NCBI GenBank assembly: GCA_907165135.1
Contig: OU015566.1
Coordinates: 7,114,157-7,178,156 of the forward strand
DNA from: Oikopleura dioica
Lineage: Eukaryota > Chordata > Appendicularia > Copelata > Oikopleuridae
Length of the DNA stretch: 64,000 nucleotides
Direction of reading: 5' to 3'
Below are positions 31,101 to 43,825 of the stretch, piece by piece. The first letter of the stretch is position 1; every line of letters starts with the position of its first letter. Under the pieces are notes generated by a model. It saw only the letters and a list, made by a program, of their open reading frames with translations, was not told where the DNA came from and searched no databases. Both the position numbers and the translations under genes were made by a program.

Positions 31101-34100
31101 CTTTTCCAGAAGCCAAACGAACTCGACAGATTTGTCAATCAACATTGAGAATGTTCCTTGCGGATCATCTGGTGTCACCTGCACAAGAAATCTCGATGTA
31201 AACTGGCATGGAGAGACAATCTCTATCGACCGAGAAACTTATTTGGACACCTTGAAGCTCCCTGAAAATTGCACTGCATGGACTTCCGGAGCTGTTCATT
31301 TCCTTCAATGCTCTGATGTCTTCGTTCTCAAGTGGGATTATCAGACTACAGTCAGCTTGTTGATGAATCCTCGATTGTCCGGAGCAGTCGAAGGTCTTTG
31401 CGGAAACATGAACGGCAACCAAAACGATGACTTCAAAACGCCAGGAAATGGTCTGATTGAAACGAGCGCGAGTATTTTTGGAGACTCTTGGAAAATCTTT
31501 GGATACTGCCCAGAAGCGACGGAAGTGCCAGATACCTGCGCTCAGCATCCAAATCGACAAAATTGGGCGAAAAAGAGCTGTTCTGTCATCAAATCTTCTG
31601 TTTTCAGCAGCTGCCACAACATCGTTCCTACAAAAATGTTCTACGATGCGTGCGTTTACGACGGCTGTGGATGTGATAGCGGCGGGGATTGCGAGTGTAC
31701 TTGCACGGCTATAGCAGCTTACGCAAGTGAGTGCGCTAGAAATGGCGTTGTAGTCGACTGGCGAAAGCCGAGTCTTTGTCCGATGCAATGCGGGGACTGC
31801 CCTCTTGAATACTCTGCTTGTAATGATCCTTGTCCAAAGACTTGCCAAAACAGGCACAACTTCGACGAAATCTCCCAAAACTGCCAGGCAGGCTCCTGTG
31901 CAGAGGGATGCGCTTGCCAAGATGGCAAGATATGGGACCAACATGCTGGTGATTGCGTCTTTGAAGAAGATTGTACCTGCGGAATGTTCGACGGCGTCGT
32001 TTTCATGGAAGGAGATCTAGTTCCATCTGCTGGAAATGAGTGTGAAAACTGTTTTTGCACTGAAGGAAAACTCGAATGCATCGGATCAGGTTGTTCAACA
32101 TCGTCTCCGGTGACGACTACGACTCATGCATCAACAACATTCACGACTTCTACTAATGCTGTTTGTTGCACAAAAGACGATAATGAATACGCGCCAGGCG
32201 ATGTCATTAAAACTGCCGACTGCAAAGTCTATAAATGTAGCGAAGACTGCGAAATTATTCTTGACAGCTCGGCATGTCCAGATGTCACTACCACGAAATC
32301 GACAACGACGATCGTTACGAAGTCTCCAATGTGCGTTACGGACAGCAATGAGTGGACAGAATGGATGAACTACAACATTCCAACTTTGGCTAACGATGGT
32401 GACTTTGAAAATAATCATTTTCTTCGACGACGATTCGAGTACTGCGGCGAGGAGATGATCTCCGCAGTGGAATGTCGACCAGCCGGTGCGTCTACGTATT
32501 CTGGCCAGATGGTCACTTGCAATGTTGACACTGGTCTTACGTGTTTCAATGATAATCAGGAAATTGGAATTTGTTTGGACTATGAAGTTAGGTTTTTCTG
32601 CAGATGTGGTGTTGAGACAACAACGGAATCTCCAACTGTAGCGCCTACAACTGTCCCAACAACAGAGACAAAAACGATTGTTATTGCTACAACAACATCT
32701 GTTTCAACAAAACCAACAACAACTGCCATGCCAACAAAATCTACGGAAACGCCTATCCCAACAAAATCTACCACTACTACGATGCCAACAAAATCTACAC
32801 CTCGATTGACGAAACAGACGACTTCAACCCCAACTCAAAGCTCAGCGACAAAAACTCTAACGAGCACAACTGTTCCTGTTTGCGACCCTCTCACTCCAAA
32901 ATCATGCGAAATGGGCTGGTCTCAATGGCTTAAAATCGATGAAGTTCCTTTGAATTGCAAATATGAAATTTGCGAGGCTCCAACATCTGTTGAATGCCGA
33001 GTTTGGAACAAACAGGTCAACAAGATAGCTCCTTGCAGCTTGGATGTTCAGACCTGTGAAGGATGTGAAGATATGTATGCACGATTCTACTGCCCTTGCG
33101 AGACCACTGAGGCGCCCAAGCCAACTGCATCACCTACAACAGCGCTTCCAACAACCAAAACTATGATCACTTCAACTTCTATTCCAGACGTTTGCGAAAT
33201 CGATATGGAAAAGAAACTTTCAAAGCAAGTTTTCTCATCATCGAGTATCGCACTTACAGATTCCCGAATTGGTTACTCTGGCTGGATGGCCGGAAAAGCA
33301 GCATCCGGTGAATTCGTCACGCTGATCTTTCAAGAACCACAGGTCATTACCGGACTCAAGCTTCAGCGAATCATGGGAAATCTTTACCCAACGAGCATTC
33401 GTATCTACGTCAAAGGATCTGAGTCGAAATCACAGGCAGATGTCACGATTCCAGAAGGTGAAGGGCTTGTTTTCCTTGATCAGCCTCTCATTGCTTCTGA
33501 GGTGTCATTTTTGATCATGAAATGGGTTGGTGATATGCCGTCTTTGAAAATGTCTGTTTTGACCAGGTGTGAATCTTTGACAACGCCATCGACTCAAACT
33601 ACAACTACAGTCTGCACAAAAGGATGCGCGCTCACTTGTGGCGATCTTTGCCAAAAGACATTAGTTGAATACACAAACATGGGTCTCTGCAAGTCCGCAG
33701 AAACATGTCTTCGGCCAACAAAATGCGTTGAAAATACTTTGACATGTGATGAGTCGCAGAGATTCGACGGCCAGCGATGCGTCAATTCTAAAGAATGTGC
33801 ATGTCTAGCTGGTGACGGAACTGTGATCAAACCGGGCCAGGTTCTTGAAGGAAAGGAATGCGATCAAGTTTGTGTGGACAATAAGATCGAGTTAAGTTGT
33901 GATTCGATTGTGACCGCAACAACTCCAGCTGTGACTACTTCTCATACTCGAACAACTGAGGGTAAAACCCTCGCGTCTACTGTTTCTGTGACAGAAGGGC
34001 CAGTAACGACAACAACATCGATTCGAGATCAGACCGAAACAGTGACCACTACAACTGTTTTGCCAACAACGAAGACAATCGAAGAAAAAACGACGGATCT

Positions 34101-37100
34101 TATCACGGGAAAAGTTTACACGACAAGAACAACCGTCCCAACTGAATCTTCAAGCGAAACAGTACCAGTTCCCATTTCCACAGACAAATTCACAAAGATA
34201 CCAATCACTGATGGAACAACCGTCATTACTGATGAAACCACCACGACTACTGTTACTGTGAAGCCGTCAGGACCTACGCAGCCACCAATTATTCTCATTG
34301 AAACAACTCGTCGAGATGGAACAACCACCACTGAGAAATTCACTCTTACGACCAAAACGCATGAAGATACCACTATCCGAACTGTCACTTTGATTGAAGA
34401 TTGTATTTCTGACTGCGATATTGTCACACAAACGACCAAGGGAACTACAAAGACAACGGAGATGCGAACAAGCGAAGGTTTGAAGACAGAAACAACCACT
34501 ACCGATGTGACAGAAGATGGAACCGTTAAAACGACGACAACAACGACAATTCCAAATGAGGATGACACAACAACAATCACCACTACTACCACAAAGACAA
34601 TTGACGAACACACAACTGAAAAACTTACTTCTACAACAACGACAACCACAGAGGGGACATTCACCACGGGACATATTGAAACAACAACAGTTATTCCTCC
34701 TAAATCATCGCTTACAACACTGAAGCCAACAACCGCCTCACCATCCATCACGACATCGACTACAAGAACAACAGAGGGCACTCCTGTTTCTTCAACTGTG
34801 TCCGTCACTGACGGCCCAACCACGATGACAAAAACGATCAGTGATCAAACAGAAACGGTCACTACGACTACTGTCTCTCCAGATACGACTAAGACCGAAG
34901 AGAAAACAACTAATCTCATCACTGGCTCAGTCTCAACGAAAACAACAACTTGGCCGACTGAATCATCAACTGAAAAGGTGACAGTTCCAATTTCAACTGA
35001 TAAGTTTACGACTGTACCTGTTACTGGCAAAACAGTTATTGTGAATGAAACTACGACAATTACTGTCACTACGAAAACCACAGGTGCAACCGAGAAACCG
35101 ATAATTCATGTTGAAACTGAAACGACGGAGGGCACGAAGACAACAGAAGAGTACACTTTAACCACTGAAGTTTCTGAAGATACAACCGTTCAAACTTTGA
35201 CAACTTCCACCGGCGGATTTGTCTCTCAGACGACTCAAACTGGCGCTTCTATTTCAACAGAAATTCAAACAAGCGAAGGAATCATGACTGAGACTACCAC
35301 AACCGATGTGACTGAGAATTATATTACAGAAACGACAACAACTAAACTTACAAATGGAGACGATACAACAATTGTGACTAAAACCACAACAACTATTGAT
35401 GGAAAAACAACAGAAAAATTCACAACAAAGACAACAACAACATCTGAGGGCACAACGACAACAAAACATGTCGAAACAACAACAAAAATTCCATCAACAA
35501 CATCTTCAACACCTTTCAAGCCAACAAAATCTTCACCTTCTGTAACAACATCTACAACTCGAGCAACCGACGGAACTTCTCTTTCATCAACTGTCTCTGT
35601 GACTGAAAGTCCGACTACGATCACAAAGACCACTGAAGGTCAAACTGAAACTATCAAGACAACAACTTCACCATCAACAACAAGCTATCCAACTGACAGT
35701 GGTCCAACTACAGGTGCCTGTGTCGATAGAATTGTCAATAAAATATTCACCGTTGGCTGCGATAGATGCTACTGTAGTGATGCTGGTGGATTAATCTGTA
35801 AGAATATCTCTGATTGTGAGACAACAACCACGAAAGCAACCACATTACCAACCAGCACTTCTTCGAGCAGTACAGAGTCGACATCGACAACCGAGTACAT
35901 GTCGACTAAGCCCTTTTCAACTGGTTCTTCAACGGACGCAACAAAGTCTTTCACAACCAAAACAACAACGCTAGAAAAAACCACCATCACGACAATTCAA
36001 ATTCCTGAATCTTGTCTTGTCTGGGACGAGTGGCAGAATAACAACTTCGTCAGTACCGGAGACGATAGGGAAACTATCAAGCAGTATTTAGAAAATTCGA
36101 ATATCTGCGCTGAAGTTATGGAGATCCAGTGCCGTGTTGCCGATTTCCTGACCCCAAGTGATCAAACTTCTGATGAAACCACCTGTGATATCGAAAACGG
36201 ACTAAAATGTACCCCAAGCATGTCCGATGATGACTTTTTCGGATTTGGTGCTTGTTTGGACTATGAAATCCGACTCTACTGCATTGACGCTAGAAAAGAA
36301 GAATGCTTGAAACCAGACCCATTTATTGTTACCGAAACCACTGTTATCTCAAGTACCACCAGTTTTGATAACACTTCAACGAAGTCTCCTGAAACAACCA
36401 CGAAGCCTCTGGTAGTTTCAACAAAAACTTATGAGACAACACCAGATGGAACAATGGTCACGACTTTTACTGAGCAGCCGATGACTGTATCTGAAACTTT
36501 CACAGCAACAGGAGAGCTCATTTCGAAAACAACAACGAGAATTATTGATGATACAATGTCAACGGTCAGGACAGAAACACCAACGACAATTTCTATCAAA
36601 ACAATGTCCTCAGACGGGTTTACTTCGAGATCAACGGAAGAAATAACATCAAAGTCAACTGGTACCCTCACGACTGTTACAACTGAATCAACAACAGAAG
36701 ATTCCACGCAAACAATTAAGGTTCCCATTACGGAAGACATAACTACCGATGTTCCAAGAACGAGCAAGACAACAGTGTCCACTCCGTCGAGCACATCCTC
36801 TATTGTTACAGAGCCGATCGATACAACAACAACGAAGGTTACCATCTTTTCTGATAACACTGAAGCGACGCTGATCTACTCAACTGAAATTGATACAACT
36901 ACTGGTGCAACTATCGGAACACTTACAACAGAACATGGCGACATTATTACTGAAACAACTGAATACTTTGATACTGAGACATCTTCTGTCACCGAGACAA
37001 CCAGAACTATTAATCCAGTGACGAAGAAAGAAGGTACTGTTAGTACAACTACCGTTCCCTCGGAATCAACAACTACGGAGGCACCAACAGAAACATCTGA

Positions 37101-40100
37101 TCTAACAACCGTTCCAACATCCACTTCGTCAACTGTTTCAACCACCACAAGCGGCGATTTGACTACCGAAGAGATAACCACAACAAAGGTTACCGAAATT
37201 CCGGGTCATACAACAACCACTGAGAGTTTTACTGATGGCACAGTCAAAACAACAAGAGTTTTTACTGATGGCACTCAGGAAACGACAACAAGTACTCCAT
37301 CTGTGACAACATCAAAGGTTCAGACTACTGACGGCCATACTATTTCTTCAACTGTTACCGTTACAGAAACTCCAACCAGTACAACAACACTTGTTTACTG
37401 TCAAGACAGTACTGAGTGTCAAAAAAATACTGGAACTACCTCTACAATCAGTAAGACAACCCTCACAGACTGTCTTGACAGTCGTGAGTGTCGAATGAAA
37501 ACTGCCACTACAACTACTGTCAGTCCGACAACTACAACGATCGAGACGACGTCTACGAACCTCACCACTGGTGAAATATCAACAACTTCAACAATTGCTC
37601 CTACTGAATCAATAACTGAAACAGTATCAGTTCCCATCTCCACGGATAAGACTGTAACAGTTCCAATTTCTGGAAAAACTGTCATCACTGATTCGACAGG
37701 CACCACCGCAATCTCAACTAATCCTACTGCAAAAGTACCCACTGTTCATGTTGAGACGACCACCAGCACAGGATCAACGACGTCAAAAACCTTCACTTTG
37801 ACGACAAAAGTCTCCGAAGACACAACAACGAAGACTCTAGCAACGGTCACTGGAGAGATCGTAACAGAAACAACTCGTTCTGGAACCACTGAAACGACGA
37901 AGACTCGTACAAGCGAGGGTTTTGTAACTGAAACAACAACCACCGACGTAACTGACGATTTCACGAAGAAAACCGCAACCACAACATTGCCAAATCGTGA
38001 TGACACAGTAGTGACGAGCGTCGTAACAACAACAAGTACCAGACCAATCGATGACAAAACAACACGAGAGGTGAAAACTCAAACAACCATTACCCCAGAT
38101 GGATCAACAACATCTGAATACGTAACAACCACAACAACCATTCCCTCTCGAACCTCTACCTCGACAACTAAGGGTAATATTACGACAATGAAATCGACAA
38201 CTGAGAGTGAAGAGATAACCGAAACGACAACTTTCAATGAGACCACCTCTGAAAAAACAACAACAACGATCCAAACTACCAAGGCAACAGATGGAACGAT
38301 TTCTTCGACAACAACAAAGAAAACAACCAGTTCTCCAACCAGATCATCAACTGAAATTATTACTGAGACCGTGACACCAGGTGGTCATGTTGAAACATCG
38401 ACGGCCTCCTCTACTACAACGTCCTCACCTGATGGAACAATAACAGAAATTTTGACAACAAAGATTCCAAACGATGATGACCACACTGAATCAACAACAA
38501 CCACAACAACGACTCGTAAAACAACTTCTGGCAAGGAAACTGCTACAGTTATTTATTCCGACGGTACGACTGTCGTGACTGAGAGAACAACTTCAGTTCC
38601 CGCTCCAACTGACTATTCAGAAACTACGACTGCACCAGCTTCAATGACGACAACAATTCCAAACCATGATGACACTGAGGCGTCGACAACAAAAACTACC
38701 ACCAAGATTCCATCTACAAAAATAACCCAAATTTCCGATGGTACGACAAAGCATCCAGTTTTTACGTCTTCTACAGTGGAACCAAGCCTTCCCTCAAGCA
38801 CCCAACATTCTTCAACAGAAGGACCATATTCAACTACAAAATCAATGCCTATTGTTTCCACGTCCTCAACTGTTACAGAATCTGGATCAACCATTTCAAC
38901 AGAAACCACTGTGACCGATGGTACATCCACAACAACAAAACTAATGACAGAAACTTCAGAAGAAATCACCACAACATCAATTACAGAATCAACAATTTCA
39001 ACTGAAAAGGTCACAACTGATCTTATCACAGGAAAAACAGTAAAGACGACAACTACTGCACCAATTTCGTCAACTAAGTCAATCTCGATTCCTTTCACAT
39101 CATCAACGGTTCCCGATGCCACAGTTCCAACTGAAGGAATCACGGTTATTTATGACGAAGATACAACAACCATTATAACTGGTACACCAAGCTCTACTGA
39201 AGATATTCATATTACAGTGACTACTCAAAAAACAACGAAAGGATCAACCGAGGAGCCATTGACAGAAGAATATGTTTTCACCACGTTGTCTACAGATCAG
39301 TCTACAACAGAGCTTTTAACGACTAAAACTGGCGCTCTTATAACTAAGACGGAGAGGACGGAATCTACAGTCACATCGACTACTACATCTGAAGAAGGAA
39401 CTAAGGTTACCGAAACAACAACGAAGAAAACTCCAACGGAAGAGATCAAAACTACAACAACAACATACCCGTCCGGTCAGACCGAAACAACGACGACTTC
39501 AACGGCCGTTACTGATGAAACCACGACAACTACAATGATTACTAAAACGATTGGGGATTCAACAACTTCGACATCATATGTTACGAAGTCAACACCTCCT
39601 ACAACCTTACCAACTGAGGTTACTAGAAGTGGAACATCTTCAACCGTTACTATGAAGATGTCTTCAACAGACTTGACTCCAGAAATGACATCAATCATTG
39701 CGTCAACTATTTCAGAGCATTTCACGAAGACAACACCAGTTCCAACATCGAAATCTTCTGAAAGCTCTTCTACAAATTATCCAGAAGAAACAACATTGAC
39801 ATCCAAAAACACACAGTCAACTGCAAGTCCAATTACTCACAAAGAAACTTCGACGATCCTTGTCACCGGATCATACACCGAAACAACAACCTCCGGCGGT
39901 AAGACCACATCCACCTCATCATCAACCCTTTCATCTGATGGAACCACGGTTTCAACTACCACAGTCACTGAGGAGACGGAGTCTACGACAGAGACATCAA
40001 CAACTGATGGAATCATTACTTCTACAACAGAAACAGTCAATACCATCACTGGCGAGACAACCGTCACATCTACAATGCGACCTGAATCGACGGTCGAAAC

Positions 40101-43100
40101 AATTACTATTCCCTACGAGAAAACAACTTTGTCTGTTCCAACTGAAGGTACTGTAAGCATCACGACCGATGACTACACCAAAACAACATTAGTTACAACC
40201 AAACCTATTGATAAGTCTACAATTTCAATTGTTATCACGACTGATTCAACAGAAGGTACAACAACTACCAAGTTGACTGAAACAACAACGGTTACCGAAA
40301 CAGGAGTGACCAAAGAGATTACCACACCTGAGGGAACTATTGTATCTTCATCAACATTCACTTCAACAGCTGGATCAACAAATGAGACCACCATTGTAAC
40401 AACAACTCGAGGACCAGAGAAAACGGAGTCCATCACATCTAAAATCCCTAATGGCACTACGAAGATAACCACTACTGTATCTCCCACTGGTGAAGTTACA
40501 AAAACTGAGACTATCACAAAGTCAACGAGCCCGACTTCATCAGAGACAACAACAACAACGACGACGCCAGACAAAAAGACGGAGACAAGTACAACGAAGA
40601 CAACCGCTATTCCAACACGAACATCCGTTGTAACCACTTCGCCTGATGGTACCGTAACATCCACTGTTACCGATCATACAATCGCTCCAATCACAAAGGT
40701 TGAACTAACAACAGCTCCGATAATGAAGACAACTTCGAAGATCGTTCAGACAACAACGATGGTTCCATCAACAAAGCCGACAATCACAACAACCACTGAT
40801 GAGGAGCTCACAACTTTGATCCAATCCACGATTGCTACTCACATGTCGACTAAATCTACTCAATCAACTCGATCTCCAGCGACCTCTACCACTACAACAA
40901 GCCCAGGAGGATATTGTATCACGGATGAAGGCGATATTATTCCCGAAGGAGAGCAAACAATCGACAACACTGAGTGCGTCACAAAATCTTGCGATAAATT
41001 TGGAAAATTTGTCGAAATGAAAGTTCCTGCGAAGGAGTGTTTGATTTCGGCGACAGGATCCGTTAGCACTTTTGATGAATTTGTTTACGATTCAAAATCT
41101 TGCACTGGAGTGTCTGTCAATACTTGTGATTCTGACGACCTAAGCATTAAATTGGTTCCATCAGAGTCAATACTTTTCAAGCTCGAAAACTTGTGGATCC
41201 TTCTTGAGGATAATTACAACTCCCTCTTAGTCGATGGAGTCGAATTCGAAATGACTGCGCTTGATGCTCTCAACGAAGTTTTATTCCAAAAAGCTGGAGT
41301 TCGCCTACTCGACCTTGATGAAGAATTTGTCATTCTTTCCCCGCTAGTTCGAATTTCAATCTCTTCTGCCGTCGTTAAGATCCGAGCAGAGCCCGATATG
41401 TTCGGAAAACTTTGCGGTGGATGTGGCAATGCTGATTGCAACTCAACTAATGACCAGATCGATGAGCCAACTTCAAATGAGGCTGACGGCAAAAACTGCG
41501 CTGGTCCAATTTGCGAGCAGCCTATGGAAGATCTCGATCAAATTTGCGAATACATTTCCGACGAGAAATTCAGCACATGTGTAACCGATTCAACTGCCCA
41601 AATTGACTTCTGCAAAAAGTCCGCTTGTGAGTGTCTCTCATCCGGCGATTCTGTCGAGTCCTGCCGATGCAAAATTATTGCCGCTGCGATGAATACTTGT
41701 CAGCTTCAAACTGACTCTTGCATCAGTTGGAGATCACAGTACGGCTGCACGATGCCTGAGTGCGCTGGAAATAAGATCTGGAGAGATTGTGGATCGACCT
41801 GTGTTCGTACTTGCGCTCATATCCTCGACGAGCAGGATTCATGCGAAGATGAAGTTTTCCAACCAGGATGTTATTGCCCACCGGGAACAGTATTCAAGGG
41901 CGGTCAGTGCGTCGACGAACGAGAATGCATGTGCACGTGTAAGGGATGGGGCGATCCTCACTATCAGACATTCGACAAGACCTACTACGCGTTCCAAGGA
42001 AATTGCTCTTACGTTCTCGCTCAGGATGAAAACAAGGATTTCACCGTCATCGGCCACAACGAGTACTGCCTTGAATCTCCAACCAACACCTGTACGAAGG
42101 CTGTGACTCTACGATACAAGGGCCACGAAGTTACTTTAGTCCATGGACTTTCATTCATCATCGATGAAGTGACAAAAACAGTACTCGAAGAAGACACGAT
42201 TCTTGGAGGCAACATCGCTATCAAACTTGTCAGAGGAAGATTCATCCTTATTGAAGTCGAGCGAATCAGCTTGAAAATCATGTACGACGAAATGACTCGA
42301 GGCTTTGCTATTTCCATTCCAATTCTTGTCTACCACGACAAGGTAGGCGGTCTTTGCGGCAATTGCAACCTCGATGGAAGTGATGACTTCATCGATATTA
42401 CCGGCGAGGAGCACTTCGTACCAATCACATTTGCTGAAACATGGAAACTTGAAGAAATTACCTGCGATGATGAGGTCTACACAACTCGTCCGCCAACTAT
42501 GAGCACTCCTCATAACCCAGGCAACTGCACAGCCGAATGCGAAATTCTCATGGACGATGTTTTCAGCAGCTGTCGAAAGGTCGTCGATGTCTCTCCCTTT
42601 TTGTCTTCGTGCGTCTACGATGCATGCAACAATCTTCCAAATGCATCTTGCTACGCCATTGGTGCGTACGCAGATGAGTGTAGAAAATCGGGAATTTGCG
42701 TCAACTGGCGAGAAGAAAAAACAGAATGTCCGTTTACTTGCGAGGACCATTTGGAATACAATCACTGCGCAAATACTTGCGACAAAAACGAATGCGATTC
42801 CGATATTTCTACAAATTGTGAGATCGTCGAGGAATGCACTTGTCCAGAAGGCTTCGTTCTCGAAAACTCCAAATGCATCAAGCCGGAAGACTGTCTCGTC
42901 TGTCTAGGAGAATACAAGGAGGGCGAAAAATGGCGAAATGCGACTGATCCATGCACCGAACACATTTGCATCGATGGTATTGTCGAAGATCACAAAGAAA
43001 CCTGTCATACAGAAGTACGCTGCGTCGCTGACGGAATGGTCGCAGTGGAAATTCCAGTTGATGGCGAGTGTTGCTCCGATACCGAATGCCAATGCGATCG

Positions 43101-43482
43101 ATCAACTTGTCCAGAGAAGCCAACTTGTGCCGAGGATGAATATTTGGTCGTCATTCCAGGAATGACTTGCTGCGACTCGTACACTTGTCAGCCAAGATCT
43201 TGTTCCGTCGCTACTACTGTCGATTTCCTTCAAGTTGAAGAATGCGTTTCACTCGAGAAGGAAAATCTGACTACTTGTGCTGGCTACTGCGCTTCAACAA
43301 CGGAGTTGATGGAGACTTTCAATGGCACTGAAAAGATGAAATCATGCACTTGCTGCTCTGCAGTGGAATCAACAAAGAAGCAGGTCGACTTGATGTGCCC
43401 AGGCGGCGTTCGAGTCCGATATGAACACGAAGAAATCACTCTCTGCTCTTGCAACGCCTCTCAGTGTTCCAATGAGAACTAA
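28170..43482 (+). CDS. Giant gel-forming mucin (VWD-C8-TIL, PTS, cystine knot)
   Basis: Secreted polymerising mucin, about 5,070 residues, in a 63-bp signal-peptide exon (28170-28232) and one 15.1-kb exon (28340-43482). Order by nucleotide: CCP/sushi (28340-28510); VWD1-C8-TIL (28.58-29.6 kb); VWD2-C8-TIL (29.62-30.7); TIL (30.73-30.9); VWD3 with GDPHFTTFDG, C8 and TIL (31.02-32.0); WxxW Cys-domains at 32.34, 32.91 and 36.02 kb; an F5/8-like domain (33.2-33.57); a Cys-rich block (33.6-33.9); Thr/Ser PTS tracts (33.9-35.7 and 36.3-40.9); a degenerate VWD with C8 and TIL (41.0-41.9); VWD4 with GDPHYQTFDK, C8 and TIL (41.94-42.9); two VWC-like modules; a C-terminal cystine knot (43.19-43.48). 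This is the MUC2/MUC5 plan, plus a sushi module. GDPH in VWD3 and VWD4 is the site of Asp-Pro autocleavage known in some mucins. The frame breaks at the A4 run 30855-30858 (one A missing, probable assembly error). A house or filter mucin is a plausible role, unproven. Confidence 0.92.
33920..35700 (+). repeat. Long-period PTS repeats, first block
   Basis: Within the mucin, a repeat of about 265-275 codons occurs twice in full (about 33.93-34.74 and 34.74-35.54 kb) and a third time truncated (35.54-35.69). Markers in order: TRTTEG or TRATDG, STVSVT, QTETVTTTT, PISTDKFT, TSEG, TETTTTDVTE, EDDTT or GDDTT. The copies differ in many Thr codons, so this is an old higher-order duplication, not simple microsatellite sequence. 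Confidence 0.75.
36340..40910 (+). repeat. Diverged PTS repeats, second block
   Basis: The same marker order (STVTVTETP, PISTDKTVTVP, TSEGFVTETTTTDVTDD, NRDD) is recognisable at about 37.30-38.16 kb. More diverged echoes occur around 38.87-39.60 and 39.84-40.65 kb. The tract is almost free of cysteine except for paired insertions near 37.4-37.5 kb. Confidence 0.65.
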
Positions 43483-43825
43483 ATATCTTTCTGTATCTTT
43501 ATCTTGTATGACTGTCAGCGACAATTCGTCTGGCAGATACAAAAACACGGGAAAAACAATTTCTTTATTATTTGGTGAAATAAAATATATTTATTCAAAA
43601 AAATTTGACTTTTTTTGGAGAAAAACAGTGCTTCTATTTCATTGAAGTGTGAAGCTCTTAAACTAACGCGCGAGTAAATTCTATGCAGGCGTAGATAAAG
43701 GTCGGAAAATTACGCAAACTGGCGCAGTTCCTAGAGTGTATTTGTCTTTTACTTTTGATACAATAAAACTCGAACTGCTCCATTCCAAATCAGAAGAGCT
43801 TGAAAAGAGATAATAAGATCTTCTT
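43483..43825. other. Mucin 3' UTR and short intergenic gap
   Basis: Holds an AATAAA at 43579-43584 after the mucin stop. Nothing coding was seen. Confidence 0.5.

Noticed and set aside
34116-40664. Many long minus-strand ORFs rich in Val opposite the mucin PTS region
   Set aside because: They are the antisense of Thr codons (ACA/ACT/ACG read backwards as Val and Cys/Ser-rich frames) and have no independent gene signals.
42151-42765. 204-residue minus-strand ORF in the mucin C-terminal part
   Set aside because: Antisense shadow of well-supported VWD4/C8/TIL coding sequence.
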